The position numbers and the translations under genes are program-made. From Acidimicrobiaceae bacterium (GTDB taxonomy: Bacteria; Actinomycetota; Acidimicrobiia; Acidimicrobiales; RAAP-2), in the NCBI GenBank assembly GCA_003161255.1, contig PMOQ01000011.1, positions 1-38,469 of the forward strand: a DNA stretch of 38,469 nt. Reading direction: 5' to 3'. Shown here in pieces: positions 1-7,936 of this stretch (its first letter is position 1; the number at the start of each line of letters is the position of its first letter). The notes under the pieces are model-generated. The model did not search any database, was not told the DNA's origin, and worked only from the letters and a program-made list of their open reading frames with translations.

Positions 1-94
1 AGCCACACCGGCTGTGACGAAGTGCCTTGCGACACATGCTGGGATACTGCTCGGATGCCCGCCTTCTGCTTACGCCTAGCGGTCGGGCGTACGC

Positions 95-793
95 CTACGA
101 TTCGAAGGTGAACCCCGGATACTCGTCGACGAGCAGGAAGAACCAGCAGTTGACCCGCATGATCCAGGTCACTGCGTTGAACACGGTCCGCCGCCACTGC
201 GGGTTCCACTTGCCGCCGGTCAACACACTGATGAACCCCATGAGCAACCCGATAAACACCATGATGGCGACGTAGATGCCGTAGAGATACAGCGGGATGG
301 CGTAGAGGGCTCGCAAGATCACCTGCATCTTGTCGTAGGAGGTGGCGGGCGTGATGTCGATCCGAGCGGGGAAACCGCCGGGGTCGGCGTAACCAGGGAC
401 CGTCTTGAACTCCGGGTACTGCTTGGTCATGAAGTACTGGTAGATCACCACCCGGTACCAATACCGCTGGAAGCCGGCGATGTTGTTGCGGGCGTTTTCC
501 GGCGGACTCCCGCCGGTCACGATGGAGAACCAGGCGACAATTGCGTTGACGAAGGCGACGATCCCGTACAGCCCGAGTAAGAGGAGGTGGGGTATGGCGA
601 GGAAGTAGCTGATGACGGGCTGCAGGTTCTCCATCTCCAGCGGCGCGTCGAGGGCGCAGGTCACCGGGTAGGTGCTGTCCGACTGAAGGGCGGTCGCCCC
701 ACCGCCGCCCGCGGGAGCGGAAAAGGCGGCGCCGGGCGGGTTACCACCCTGGCTGGCTGGCTGACCGCTCGCCTGCGAACCGGGATCGTTCAT
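95..793 (-). CDS. DUF4389 membrane protein with internal duplication
   Basis: A 232-residue membrane protein of the DUF4389 family, function unknown. After a Gly/Ala/Ser-rich N-terminus of about 40 residues it contains two copies of the same unit. Each copy has a hydrophobic segment beginning around 'AIP', a 'TGG' turn after 'FSIV' or 'ISVL', and a closing Tyr-Pro-x-Phe (QYPEF in the first, EYPGF in the second). The start at 793 is chosen over an ATG at 820 because GAGGTG lies 7 bases upstream of it. A weak 6-bp hairpin (TACGCC at 71-76, GGCGTA at 86-91) lies just past the stop and could help termination. It is the last gene of the minus-strand series but is separated by about 290 bases from the hydrolase, so it may be transcribed alone. 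The family assignment is by recognition. Confidence 0.8.
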   Translation of the reverse strand: MNDPGSQASGQPASQGGNPPGAAFSAPAGGGGATALQSDSTYPVTCALDAPLEMENLQPVISYFLAIPHLLLLGLYGIVAFVNAIVAWFSIVTGGSPPENARNNIAGFQRYWYRVVIYQYFMTKQYPEFKTVPGYADPGGFPARIDITPATSYDKMQVILRALYAIPLYLYGIYVAIMVFIGLLMGFISVLTGGKWNPQWRRTVFNAVTWIMRVNCWFFLLVDEYPGFTFES

Positions 794-1080
794 TGCGTGC
801 ACCTCGCCCGTCGTGGTCATGTTGGCCGGATGAGCCCGAACAACGGTCAGTGTCGCACATACCGATGGGCTCTGGGTGGTTTGCCTCCTCGCGAATCCAT
901 TCAGCCCTCCCGCCGACGCGCAGGGCCGTCTTCACGGTAGAGCGGAGCGCGGCGAAGCGCTTGAGCCGCCGCACCGACGCGCCAGGTTGGTGGTCGCGGC
1001 GACCGTCGCCCCGCTCGCTGGCGGGACGGAGGACCGTTGAACGACGGATCGAGCGACTTCGCTGGCGAAATGAGCTGTCG

Positions 1081-1842
1081 TTAGGCCGCGAGGAATTCGG
1101 CTATGGCCTCCGCCAGTGCAGGGTTGGCGACGACACCTTCGTGATCTCCCTCGAGAACGAGCGACCGTCCGTCGGGCAGGGCCTCGGCGAGTTCCCTGGG
1201 GGAGGCGTCTTTGTCTCCGCAGACGACCAGGGTCGGCGCCTTGAGCAATTCGAGGTCGATGTCGGACGAGAGGTGCTGGCGGTTCGAGCGGAGCAGCGCG
1301 GCAATGGCTTTGAGGTCATTACCGCGTGACTCGAAGACCTTCCGGGCCCCACGGGCCACGGGGTCCTCGATGGAGTTCGGGTCATCTGCCTCCAGTCCGG
1401 CCAGCCACCTCTGCTGCATCGAGGGACCACGACCCTCTTGTGGCGCTCCCCACTTTTTCGGATCCCCTCCGATACCGCCGAGCACCAGCCGACGGAGTCG
1501 GCTGTCCGAAGCAGCGAATCGGAGCGCAGTCCCCGCCCCCATCGAGTACCCGACCAGGTCCGTTTCCACCAGCCCGAGGTGGTCCAGCAGGGCAGCCACG
1601 TCCTTTTCCGGGGCCCCGTCTTCGTAGGCCGCCGAACCATGGGGCTTGGCCGAGAGCCCGTGGCCACGGGCGTCAAGGCCGATGACCCGGTGGCCGGCGC
1701 GCACCAGGACTGCCCAGATGCTGGGGTCCTTCCAGTTCCCCTTGGTGCTCGAGCTCAGGCCGTGGAGCAGCACGACCGGTGAACCCGCTCCTTCTTCCTC
1801 GTAGTACAGGATCGTCCCGTCGAAACTCGAGAGTTCGGCCAT
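1081..1842 (-). CDS. alpha/beta hydrolase
   Basis: A 253-residue alpha/beta-hydrolase-fold enzyme of typical length. The oxyanion region is HG at 27-28, the nucleophile elbow is G-Y-S-M-G with Ser100, the acid is probably Asp212 (CGDKD) and the base is His234 (GDHEG). The reading frame is open upstream to 2328, but the ATG at 1842 is preceded by AAGGGAG at good spacing and the protein homology begins there, so the longer frame is treated as an artefact. Substrate is unknown; esterase, C-C hydrolase or haloperoxidase-like activity are all possible. It follows the LLM oxidoreductase gene on the same strand after about 150 bases, suggesting a shared degradative or tailoring role. Confidence 0.88.
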   Translation of the reverse strand: MAELSSFDGTILYYEEEGAGSPVVLLHGLSSSTKGNWKDPSIWAVLVRAGHRVIGLDARGHGLSAKPHGSAAYEDGAPEKDVAALLDHLGLVETDLVGYSMGAGTALRFAASDSRLRRLVLGGIGGDPKKWGAPQEGRGPSMQQRWLAGLEADDPNSIEDPVARGARKVFESRGNDLKAIAALLRSNRQHLSSDIDLELLKAPTLVVCGDKDASPRELAEALPDGRSLVLEGDHEGVVANPALAEAIAEFLAA

Positions 1843-1990
1843 CAGCTGCTCCCTTCTCGCCGACCACCCCGAGGGCAGCCGTTGCCGGCGGCCATGCCAT
1901 GTTGCCAGGACGGGGACGCCCCCGTCTGCTCGACCGTCGTCGAGGATCGAACCACGCTTGGTGCTCCAGACGGGTGGACGCTCGGCGCCG

Positions 1991-2848
1991 CTACATGGCT
2001 GAGCGGGCGGCGGCAAGCGCCTCAAGTTGTTCGAGGTACTGCTCCAACGAGGCGCTGGCGAAGCCGGCCATGATGATGGTCGCCCCCAACGCCGCGGTCC
2101 GGCCGAGGATCTCCTGGGTCTTCGACGTTTCGCCGACGGGGTCGAGACGCTCAATTGGTGGGAGCACCACCTCGAAGCCGGGCGGGGCGTCGACCAACTG
2201 CAGCCACTCGGCAGCGTGGCGCGGCGGGACGGCGAACGGGCACCACCCGTCGGCGAGGGTCGCCGCCCGGCGGAGCGATCGCAGCGTCCGTCCGCCCACC
2301 CAGATCGGAACGTGCTCCTGGACCGCACACGGATCGACGACGAGCCCCTCGAAGTTGTAGAACGGGCCGTGGTACTCGGGCAGGCGCTTGGAGAGGGAAG
2401 CCCGTAGCGCCTTTAGCGCATCATCGGAGCGTGGTCCTCGATCGTCGAAGGGGGCTCCGATGAGGTCGAACTCCTCCTTGAGGGTGCCGACACCGACGCC
2501 GAGGATCACCCGACCTTTGCTGACCTTGTCGAGGGTTCCGTAGCGCTTGGCGATCTCGAGGGGGTGGTGGTAGGGGAGCACGAGAACGTTGGTGGCGAAA
2601 CGGATGCGCTCGGTTCGGGCCGCTAGGTAGCCGAAGGTGGCGAGCGGATCCCAGTAGCGCGAACCACGGCGGGCGAGCTCGGACGCCGGGAGGGCGATGT
2701 GCTCGCTGCACGTGAGGTGGTGGTAGCCGAGGCGGTCTCCAATTTCGGCCACTCTGGCCAGCTCCTCGATCGAAGCCTCGTCGGCCCACCGGGCGCCACT
2801 CGTCACCACCGGTGAACCGATCGACAGCTGAAAACTCGCAGTGCTCAT
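1991..2848 (-). CDS. LLM-class (probably F420-dependent) oxidoreductase
   Basis: A 285-residue luciferase-like monooxygenase-fold protein. The pattern is that of actinobacterial F420-dependent members: an N-terminal barrel strand, 'SEH' after the second strand, ILGVGVGTLKEEF with the Glu-Phe typical of the family, 'FDDRG' and a late 'PIWVGG' followed by 'AADGW'-like ATLADGW. Cofactor F420 rather than FMN is inferred from family resemblance. The ATG at 2848 overlaps the stop of the SDR gene as ATGA, so the two are translationally coupled. The pairing with an SDR and an NTF2-like protein suggests sequential redox steps on one small molecule, whose identity cannot be read from the sequence. Confidence 0.88.
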   Translation of the reverse strand: MSTASFQLSIGSPVVTSGARWADEASIEELARVAEIGDRLGYHHLTCSEHIALPASELARRGSRYWDPLATFGYLAARTERIRFATNVLVLPYHHPLEIAKRYGTLDKVSKGRVILGVGVGTLKEEFDLIGAPFDDRGPRSDDALKALRASLSKRLPEYHGPFYNFEGLVVDPCAVQEHVPIWVGGRTLRSLRRAATLADGWCPFAVPPRHAAEWLQLVDAPPGFEVVLPPIERLDPVGETSKTQEILGRTAALGATIIMAGFASASLEQYLEQLEALAAARSAM

Positions 2849-3627
2849 CCCTGCATGTACCCCCCGGCGTCCACTGGGATCGATTGCCCAGTAATGGTTC
2901 GGCTCTCATCGCTCGCCAGGAACAGCGCGAGGTTGGCGACGTCCTCACACGAGGAAATGGTCCGCAGCGGGTTGCCCTGGAGCATCCGCTCGCGCAATGT
3001 CTCGTACTCGAGGTTCTGCTCGCCGGCCAAGCGGCGGACCCAGTTCTGCCAGAGCTCGGTGTCGATGCTCCCGGGCACGATGCAGTTGCACCGGATGCCA
3101 AACTGGCCCACTTCGAGGGCGACCGCTTTGGTGAATGCCCGCAGTGATGCTTTAGCCGTGACGTAGTGCGTCTTGCGCACTATGCCGTTGTACCCGGCCG
3201 TCGACGAGAAGTTCAGGATCACGCCCGAGCGGCGTTCGATCATCGACTGCCTCAGCACTTCTCGGGAGCAGAGCATCGCCGCGGTGACGTCGATAGCGAT
3301 TGTCGCATTCCAATTGTCGAGCTCTTGCTCCCACACCCATTTGTCTATGCCGGGCGCGGCGGCGTTGTTGCACATAATGTCCACCTGGCCGAATGCCTCG
3401 ACGGCGCGGGTGACCATGGCGGCGACGTCATCCTCGCTTGTGACGTCGGCCCGCATCGCGATGGCACCCTTGCCCGCCGCGCTGGCTGCCTCTTGCACCA
3501 GTTCCTCTCGCCGCGCCGCCAGAAGTACCTGGGCGCCCTCACGCACGAACATGGCCCCCATCACGGGCCCGAGCCCGGTGCTCGCTCCGGTGATGATGGC
3601 GACCTTTCCGTCGAGACGGCCCGTCAC
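2845..3627 (-). CDS. SDR family oxidoreductase
   Basis: A classical short-chain dehydrogenase/reductase of 260 residues. The nucleotide-binding motif TGASTGLG is at 13-20, NNAA at 87-90, catalytic Ser at 141-142, and Tyr155 with Lys159 forms YxxxK. The C-terminal strand DAGGYMQG is typical. Asp61 after the third strand (ADV) fits the family. The start is GTG at 3627, which overlaps the NTF2-like gene's TGA as GTGA, and its own TGA overlaps the ATG of the LLM gene. The enzyme should oxidise or reduce an alcohol/ketone with NAD(P)(H); the substrate is unknown. The tight packing argues that it works with both neighbours. Confidence 0.92.
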   Translation of the reverse strand: MTGRLDGKVAIITGASTGLGPVMGAMFVREGAQVLLAARREELVQEAASAAGKGAIAMRADVTSEDDVAAMVTRAVEAFGQVDIMCNNAAAPGIDKWVWEQELDNWNATIAIDVTAAMLCSREVLRQSMIERRSGVILNFSSTAGYNGIVRKTHYVTAKASLRAFTKAVALEVGQFGIRCNCIVPGSIDTELWQNWVRRLAGEQNLEYETLRERMLQGNPLRTISSCEDVANLALFLASDESRTITGQSIPVDAGGYMQG

Positions 3628-4127
3628 CGAGCGTCCTCCCCGAAGAGGTCTTGCAGCGTTTCGGCAAACAACTGACGGCCACCGCCGGCGGCGTCAAGGA
3701 CCCGGTTCGTCCGTCGCCGGACCCTCCACGACGAGCCGGCCCTCTCGACGTCCCATCGCACCGCGCTCACGCGCCAAAGGAAGAAGCGGTCGTCCTCCCG
3801 TCGCATGATCAGCGAATAGTTGAGCGCGGTGGCCTGATTACCTTTAGCCTCGACGAGGAGCGGCCCCGCGAAGTGAGCCACGCCGTGTGCGATGAGGCCC
3901 TGGTGCCCGTCACTCTGGAGCATCTCGTCCACCGCGCTGCTTCCAGCGTGTGGCTCGCCGCGAGCATCCCAGTCGTAGACGCCGTCCTCGAGCCACCGGC
4001 TCGAGGCGAACGACGTCAAACCCGCGTCGGCCGCCGGTCCGTAGGACATGAGAAGCCGCCGAATCTCGGATTCGTCTTCGAGGCGGCGAATGCGCTCGTA
4101 TAGCTGCTTCTCGTCGTGCTCGTTCAT
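3624..4127 (-). CDS. NTF2-like (SnoaL-type) protein
   Basis: A protein of 167 residues with the look of the SnoaL-like/NTF2 cone fold: an N-terminal helix 'IRRLEDESEIRRLLMSYG', an Asp/Trp-containing 'LEDGVYDWDARG', a 'HGVAHFAGPLL' strand and a Trp-rich C-terminal sheet. Many members are small hydrolases, isomerases or dehydratases, others only bind ligands. The ATG at 4127 is preceded by GAGGAG at ideal spacing; an in-frame ATG at 4151 lacks a ribosome site. The stop overlaps the GTG of the SDR gene. In catabolic clusters this type of protein often sits beside SDR and LLM enzymes, so a role on the same substrate is likely. Confidence 0.75.
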   Translation of the reverse strand: MNEHDEKQLYERIRRLEDESEIRRLLMSYGPAADAGLTSFASSRWLEDGVYDWDARGEPHAGSSAVDEMLQSDGHQGLIAHGVAHFAGPLLVEAKGNQATALNYSLIMRREDDRFFLWRVSAVRWDVERAGSSWRVRRRTNRVLDAAGGGRQLFAETLQDLFGEDAR

Positions 4128-4163
4128 TGTCGTCTCCTCGTGTTGGGTCATGGCCGGGGACGC

Positions 4164-4931
4164 CTATATCACGGACGCGGTGTCGTCGGGAAGATGGCGG
4201 GTCCAATCGAACGGTACGAGCGTGTGGAACGGGGCGGCCAAGAGCCCGACGACCTCGCCGGATGCCCATCGCCGTTGCACCTCTTCACCGAGTCGTTCAG
4301 CCGTGGCGACTGGATCGTCGTCCAGATAGCAGTAGGTGACCTGCATCCCGCGGGTATCGGTCGCATACGGAGCCGGGGCCAGGTTGCCGTGGTACCACCA
4401 GACACCGGCGACGCCGGGAACGTCAGCGAGGGCGTCGCAGGGAGCCTGCCCCCGCTCGATGATGAGGTAGACGCCGAGCGCCGGACGCCACGGGATGACG
4501 TCAGCGCCTGCCGCAGCCGCCTGTGCGGCCACCTTTCCAGCCAGGTCAGCCGTCATGAACTCCACGGTGGGGAGTCGCAGCGGCATCCTGCCACCAGCAG
4601 CGAGCGCCGCGCCGAGGTCGTTGAAGCGGTCCAACGCACCCGGGTCGCTGAACAGATACGTCATGACGTGGTCGACCGCGTCGTATCGGTCAACGGAGGC
4701 GGCTCGAGCGGCCCGACACGCCGCCGTCGAGACCAGCCGCAGAGAGTTACGCAATCCTGCGAGCCGATGCTGTTCGGGCCGGTGGTCGAGGGAGTGCCAC
4801 GCCAGATATTCGGCATCCCGACCGTCTGGCTCACGGGCCGACAGGGAGATGAAGGCAAGCCGCACATCGGTCGATCCCGTACCGATGACCTCGGGCAGTT
4901 GGTCGGAAGGAGTTCCTGCGAGATGCATCAT
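4164..4931 (-). CDS. conserved hypothetical, possibly EthD/dimeric alpha-beta barrel-like
   Basis: A protein of 255 residues without a firm family match by eye. The N-terminal half contains 'AEYLAWHSLDHRPEQHRLAGLRNSLRL', resembling the His-containing helix of EthD-like and other dimeric alpha-beta-barrel proteins. The second half repeats the layout loosely, with 'GVYLIIERG', 'VPGVAGVWWYHG' and a Thr/Tyr-rich strand 'MQVTYCYLDDDP'. That would suit a pseudo-duplicated ferredoxin-like fold, but this is inference. The predicted start has two adjacent ATG codons (4931 and 4928) and no strong ribosome site. It is the most upstream gene of the minus-strand operon and ends 36 bases before the NTF2-like start. 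Confidence 0.6.
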   Translation of the reverse strand: MMHLAGTPSDQLPEVIGTGSTDVRLAFISLSAREPDGRDAEYLAWHSLDHRPEQHRLAGLRNSLRLVSTAACRAARAASVDRYDAVDHVMTYLFSDPGALDRFNDLGAALAAGGRMPLRLPTVEFMTADLAGKVAAQAAAAGADVIPWRPALGVYLIIERGQAPCDALADVPGVAGVWWYHGNLAPAPYATDTRGMQVTYCYLDDDPVATAERLGEEVQRRWASGEVVGLLAAPFHTLVPFDWTRHLPDDTASVI

Positions 4932-5380
4932 GCAGGATGTTAGGCACGATGGTTCACCAGGTCATTCCGGACCTTTCATATCCAATCTGCGAAAGGTGGG
5001 AACTTCACCGCGAGTCGCTTGCTTCCCAGTCCGCTCACCTTCCGGAACTTCGGAACAGTCGGTATGTTGCCAAAGGCGGAGTGCGAGACGGCTGTTGACC
5101 GGCTCGTCGACCAGACGCCGGCCGAGCTCGAGGCCGACTACCGTCAGAAATCTCAGCCCAACGTGCCGTGAGAAAGAGCCTCCGTCAAACCCAGGCCGGT
5201 TGATCCTGGGATGTATCGAGACATCGGCGACGATGTGCCAAGGCATCGTAAAGACCCATCCGAGGGTTTGGGGCGGGTAGTCCCTTGGGGTCGTACGTCA
5301 GGTCCCTGCAGAAGCAGGTGTATTTGTTGCGACGTACCATTGGTGGCCGAAGCGCAATCACGTAGGAGGAAGTGGGACTG
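4932..5380. other. intergenic region with a possible gene remnant
   Basis: No intact gene is convincing here. On the plus strand one frame stays open from 4944 to a TGA at 5168-5170. From about 5034 it reads like the C-terminal end of a protein (Leu-Thr-Phe-Arg-Asn-Phe-Gly, then Glu/Ala/Asp-rich helices), with no start codon or ribosome site fitting its left end. It may be a decayed 3' gene end. The rest must hold the promoters of the divergent flanking genes, but no clear -35/-10 pair was found. Confidence 0.3.
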
Positions 5381-5908
5381 ATGCCCGTTGAGACAACTGA
5401 CGAAGATCCGGCGACCGCCCCGAGGCGAGGGATCATCTTTTTCGCCAAGGAGGATGCCGTGCCGCTCGAGGAATCGGGGTTAATGGAGCCGGCTCGGATC
5501 GATCCCGCCGTCTACAAAAATCTCGACGTGAGACCCATTGGCGCAGGTACTCGTTCGATGGCGCTGTTCAAAGGCGAGGGTTCGGATGGCTTCAGTCTGG
5601 TCACCGCCCACATGAAGTCTGGATACCGGCTCCCACGCCACACTCACTCGGGTGATTGCCTCTACCTCGTCACAAAGGGCTCGGTCTTCGTAGGCCGGCG
5701 CGAAATCACAGAAGGCTCGGGCTTTCTGGTTAAGAGTGGCCAGCCATATACCTACACGGTTGGCGAGCAAGGGGCGGAGGTGGTTGAGTTCCGCTCGGCC
5801 ACGTCGTTCGACATGCAAATCCTGGATCAGACGGTCGAAAAATGGCAGCCCCTGGTTGATATCGCCATCGCCAAACGGGACCGGTGGTCCGAGGAGCCGT
5901 TCCTGTGA
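5381..5908 (+). CDS. cupin-domain protein
   Basis: A 175-residue protein with one cupin barrel. Cupin motif 1 is seen as a Gly, 'PRHTH' with two metal-binding His (His87 and His89), then Asp in place of the usual Glu and a Gly after 'LYLVTKG'. Motif 2 is poorly conserved, with no clear second-shell His. It could be a metal-dependent dioxygenase or isomerase or a ligand-binding protein. The ATG at 5381 is preferred over an in-frame GTG at 5372 because AGGAGG at 5364-5369 is correctly spaced only for the ATG. The stop overlaps the start of the PhyH-like gene (GTGA), so both are one operon. Base composition is visibly less GC-rich than that of genes after 8.3 kb. Confidence 0.8.
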   Translation: MPVETTDEDPATAPRRGIIFFAKEDAVPLEESGLMEPARIDPAVYKNLDVRPIGAGTRSMALFKGEGSDGFSLVTAHMKSGYRLPRHTHSGDCLYLVTKGSVFVGRREITEGSGFLVKSGQPYTYTVGEQGAEVVEFRSATSFDMQILDQTVEKWQPLVDIAIAKRDRWSEEPFL

Positions 5909-6672
5909 CCAGTACCGCATCAATCGATCTCAAGGCAGTGGTGGGCCAACTCGAGGAAATCGGCTGTGCCGTTATCCCGGGAGTGCTGTCCGATGAAGAG
6001 TCCGACAAGTTGGTGCAGACTCTTTGGGAGTCGAGTGCGGAGGCCGAGCGGCGTGGCCTTCCAAGTTACGTACCTGGACTCGATCCCAATCCGTCGAATG
6101 TCCGCGTGTTCAACCTGGTCGATCTCGACCCCGCATTCGGAGAGCTCCTTGCCCACCCGACTGCCGACTTGGTCGTGTCGGCCTATCTTGGCGATGACTA
6201 CATCATCAGTAACTTCTCCGCCAATATTGCTCGGCCGGGAAGTCGCTCAATGGCCTTCCATTCCGACCAGTCGCTCGTCGCCCCCGAGCCATGGAGCACT
6301 CCTTGGTCAATGAATGTGATCTGGTGTCTGTCTGACCTCAAGTTGGAGAACGGGGCGACACTGCACGTGCCTGGTAGTCACCGGTTCGAGAGGCAGTCCG
6401 AGATGCCGGCCACAATCGAGGAAGACCTGGTTCCACTGACAGCGCCACGGGGCTCGATCGCGTTGATGGATGGACGGATGTGGCACACGTCTGGGGCGAA
6501 CGTAACCGTGGATGAGGACCGACCCCTACTTTTTGCTTACTACTCGAAGCCGTTCGTTCGTGCGCAGTGGAATTTCACTGCAGCACTGGGGGGTGAAGTG
6601 AAGAAGGGTATGTCCCCCGAGATGAGGTATCGCCTCGGACTCGATGTGGTGCTGAACCGTCGGGGAGTGTGA
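5905..6672 (+). CDS. phytanoyl-CoA dioxygenase (PhyH) family protein
   Basis: A 255-residue Fe(II)/2-oxoglutarate oxygenase of the PhyH type. The iron facial triad is readable: His119 and Asp121 in 'FHSD', and His194 in 'MWHTSG'. Arg206 in 'DRP' is placed to bind the 2-oxoglutarate carboxylate. 'GATLHVPGSH' before the distal His is the usual PhyH signature. The GTG start at 5905 has GAGGAG eight bases upstream and overlaps the cupin stop. Family members hydroxylate or halogenate small molecules, including ectoine, phytanoyl-CoA and natural products. The substrate is unknown, and the coupled cupin may process the product. The gene converges on the NTF2-like gene, with stops 11 bases apart. Confidence 0.88.
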   Translation: MTSTASIDLKAVVGQLEEIGCAVIPGVLSDEESDKLVQTLWESSAEAERRGLPSYVPGLDPNPSNVRVFNLVDLDPAFGELLAHPTADLVVSAYLGDDYIISNFSANIARPGSRSMAFHSDQSLVAPEPWSTPWSMNVIWCLSDLKLENGATLHVPGSHRFERQSEMPATIEEDLVPLTAPRGSIALMDGRMWHTSGANVTVDEDRPLLFAYYSKPFVRAQWNFTAALGGEVKKGMSPEMRYRLGLDVVLNRRGV

Positions 6673-6683
6673 CGCAGTTTCCG

Positions 6684-7055
6684 TCAGCCGGCCAACGGCG
6701 CAAATGACGCCGGGTCCATGTACTCCTCAATCCGGCTGATCAACCCCTCCGTCGACACTCCGACGACCATGCACAGCTGAGCGACGACTGACCCGCTTGG
6801 TGCAGATCCCGAGAGCACTACCTGCCAAACGAACCCCTCAGGCGTGCGCCGAATGGCCACGTCCTCCCACGCAACATCGGGCATGGTGCGATGCATCCAG
6901 CCGATCGTCTGCACTGACTGTTCCCAGGTGACCTCTTGAGCATCGTGGTTGTGCCAAACCGTAGCTCCGGGAGCCCCAAGGTTCCGGAGAACCTCGATAT
7001 CTCCAGCCCTCGTTGCCGCCGCGTATGCAGCCTGTGCAGTCTGGCTGACGTCCAT
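6684..7055 (-). CDS. small NTF2-like (SnoaL-type) protein
   Basis: A protein of 123 residues that looks like a single SnoaL-like domain. An N-terminal helix contains 'YAAATRAGDIEVLRNL', 'ATVWHNHDAQEVTW' carries the His/Asp cluster often lining the pocket, and 'IEEYMDPASFAPL' is the typical C-terminal strand and tail. The start at 7055 is chosen because the fold begins there; the frame is open to 7220 but that extension has no family-like content. An AAAGG sequence precedes it weakly. Function is unknown; such proteins are often ketosteroid-isomerase-like enzymes or polyketide cyclases. It lies tail to tail with the PhyH gene and may act on the same pathway. Confidence 0.75.
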   Translation of the reverse strand: MDVSQTAQAAYAAATRAGDIEVLRNLGAPGATVWHNHDAQEVTWEQSVQTIGWMHRTMPDVAWEDVAIRRTPEGFVWQVVLSGSAPSGSVVAQLCMVVGVSTEGLISRIEEYMDPASFAPLAG

Positions 7056-7361
7056 GCCTTTGAAACGTACCAGCCTGTCGAGGAACGAAATGCGCCTGAA
7101 GACGGGTGTTGGTGCAGCTGAGCACAGGCCGTCCGCAGGAGCCACGCGAGAGTAGCAATGGGCACGAGGGCTCGACTTTGAATATCTCGACGGCGCGATC
7201 ATGTGGTTCCCGGAGAACATCGCGACTTCAGATGCGGCGATTCTGTTGGCAGGAGGTGACCACCTTCATCGCTGAACCGCAGGTTCCACACCGCCGCCCG
7301 GCAGCCAACTAGCGGATGTGGGCCCCACCAGCCGAAAATTTCCGACGAAGACAGGCGGATG
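7056..7361. other. intergenic region without an intact gene
   Basis: No complete gene is supported. On the plus strand a 39-codon open stretch after the stop at 7153-7155 runs to a TGA at 7273-7275 and has protein-like composition (for example Met-Trp-Phe-Pro-Glu-Asn). It lacks a start with a ribosome site and may be another remnant. The promoter of the NTF2-like gene should lie at the left end of this stretch. Confidence 0.3.
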
Positions 7362-7679
7362 CTACGAGCCGGCGGCTCCCTGGCTGGTTCCAGGAGTCAC
7401 GTCCCGAAAGTGGGACACTCCGGCGGGTTCGAAGTCGCCGTGCAGCACAGCGGGGTCGAGGTCCACACCGTTTGGCCATATCACTGTGCGGCTCTCCGGG
7501 TCCACCTTAACTTGCGCGAAAAACACCGGATCATCAAGGGCCGCGAAGACAGTTCCCTGGTTCAAACCGACTAAGAACTCGAGCTCCCTAGTGACTCCAT
7601 CGTCGAAAGTGAGCCGTATGACATGGGTTCGCGGCACCTCGACGCCCTTGACATGAGGGATCCTGTACTTGGTCTTCAT
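7362..7679 (-). CDS. DUF2442 domain protein
   Basis: A 105-residue DUF2442 protein: 'VKGVEVPRTHVIRLTFDDG' near the start, 'FLVGLNQGTVFAALDDPVFFAQVKVDP' in the middle and 'VIWPNGVDLDPAVLHGD' near the end are the hallmark blocks of this small family. The ATG at 7679 overlaps the stop of the upstream DUF4160 gene as ATGA. The C-terminal 20 residues are polar and less conserved. No biochemical function is firmly established for the family, but it is very often found directly beside DUF4160. The tight two-gene arrangement resembles a toxin-antitoxin module, which is inference. It lies in the less GC-rich stretch just before the tRNA fragment. Confidence 0.9.
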   Translation of the reverse strand: MKTKYRIPHVKGVEVPRTHVIRLTFDDGVTRELEFLVGLNQGTVFAALDDPVFFAQVKVDPESRTVIWPNGVDLDPAVLHGDFEPAGVSHFRDVTPGTSQGAAGS

Positions 7680-7936
7680 GGCAGTGGATCTATCGTACCC
7701 GGCGCTTGGTTTGCCTTCGCCCTCTCCCATGCCCCCTCCAGCTCGCTCTGGTGCAGCCTGTGCCAGGTGCGCACGAGGCGGAGCCCTCGGGTGGGGAGTG
7801 TGCCATGCAGCACCATCCCATTGGCGATGACGATCCAGGCCTGACGCTCTCCGTAGACGGCGTGGTAGTGCGGTGGGTTGTGGTCGTCCCAATACATGTA
7901 GATCGAGATGCCGTAGAACGCGGACAACCGAGGCAC
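7676..7936 (-). CDS. DUF4160 domain protein
   Basis: An 86-residue DUF4160 protein. The family signature is clear: 'IYMYWDDHNPPHYHAVYG' with its conserved Asp, His and Pro-Pro-His-x-His, followed by a short strand containing 'GMVLHGTLP' and a C-terminal helix with 'LVRTWHRLHQSEL'. The His/Asp cluster suggests metal binding or nuclease-like chemistry, but this is not proven for the family. It is the upstream partner of the DUF2442 gene and overlaps it by four bases. No strong ribosome-binding site is seen before the ATG at 7936. As the first gene of a two-gene cassette it would be the candidate effector or toxin if the pair is a toxin-antitoxin system. Confidence 0.9.
   Translation of the reverse strand: MPRLSAFYGISIYMYWDDHNPPHYHAVYGERQAWIVIANGMVLHGTLPTRGLRLVRTWHRLHQSELEGAWERAKANQAPGTIDPLP

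Noticed and set aside
1843-2328. N-terminal extension of the alpha/beta hydrolase frame to 415 residues
   Set aside because: The extension overlaps the LLM gene in another frame, is rich in Arg/Ser/Pro as expected of a shadow frame, and the strong ribosome site lies at the internal ATG.
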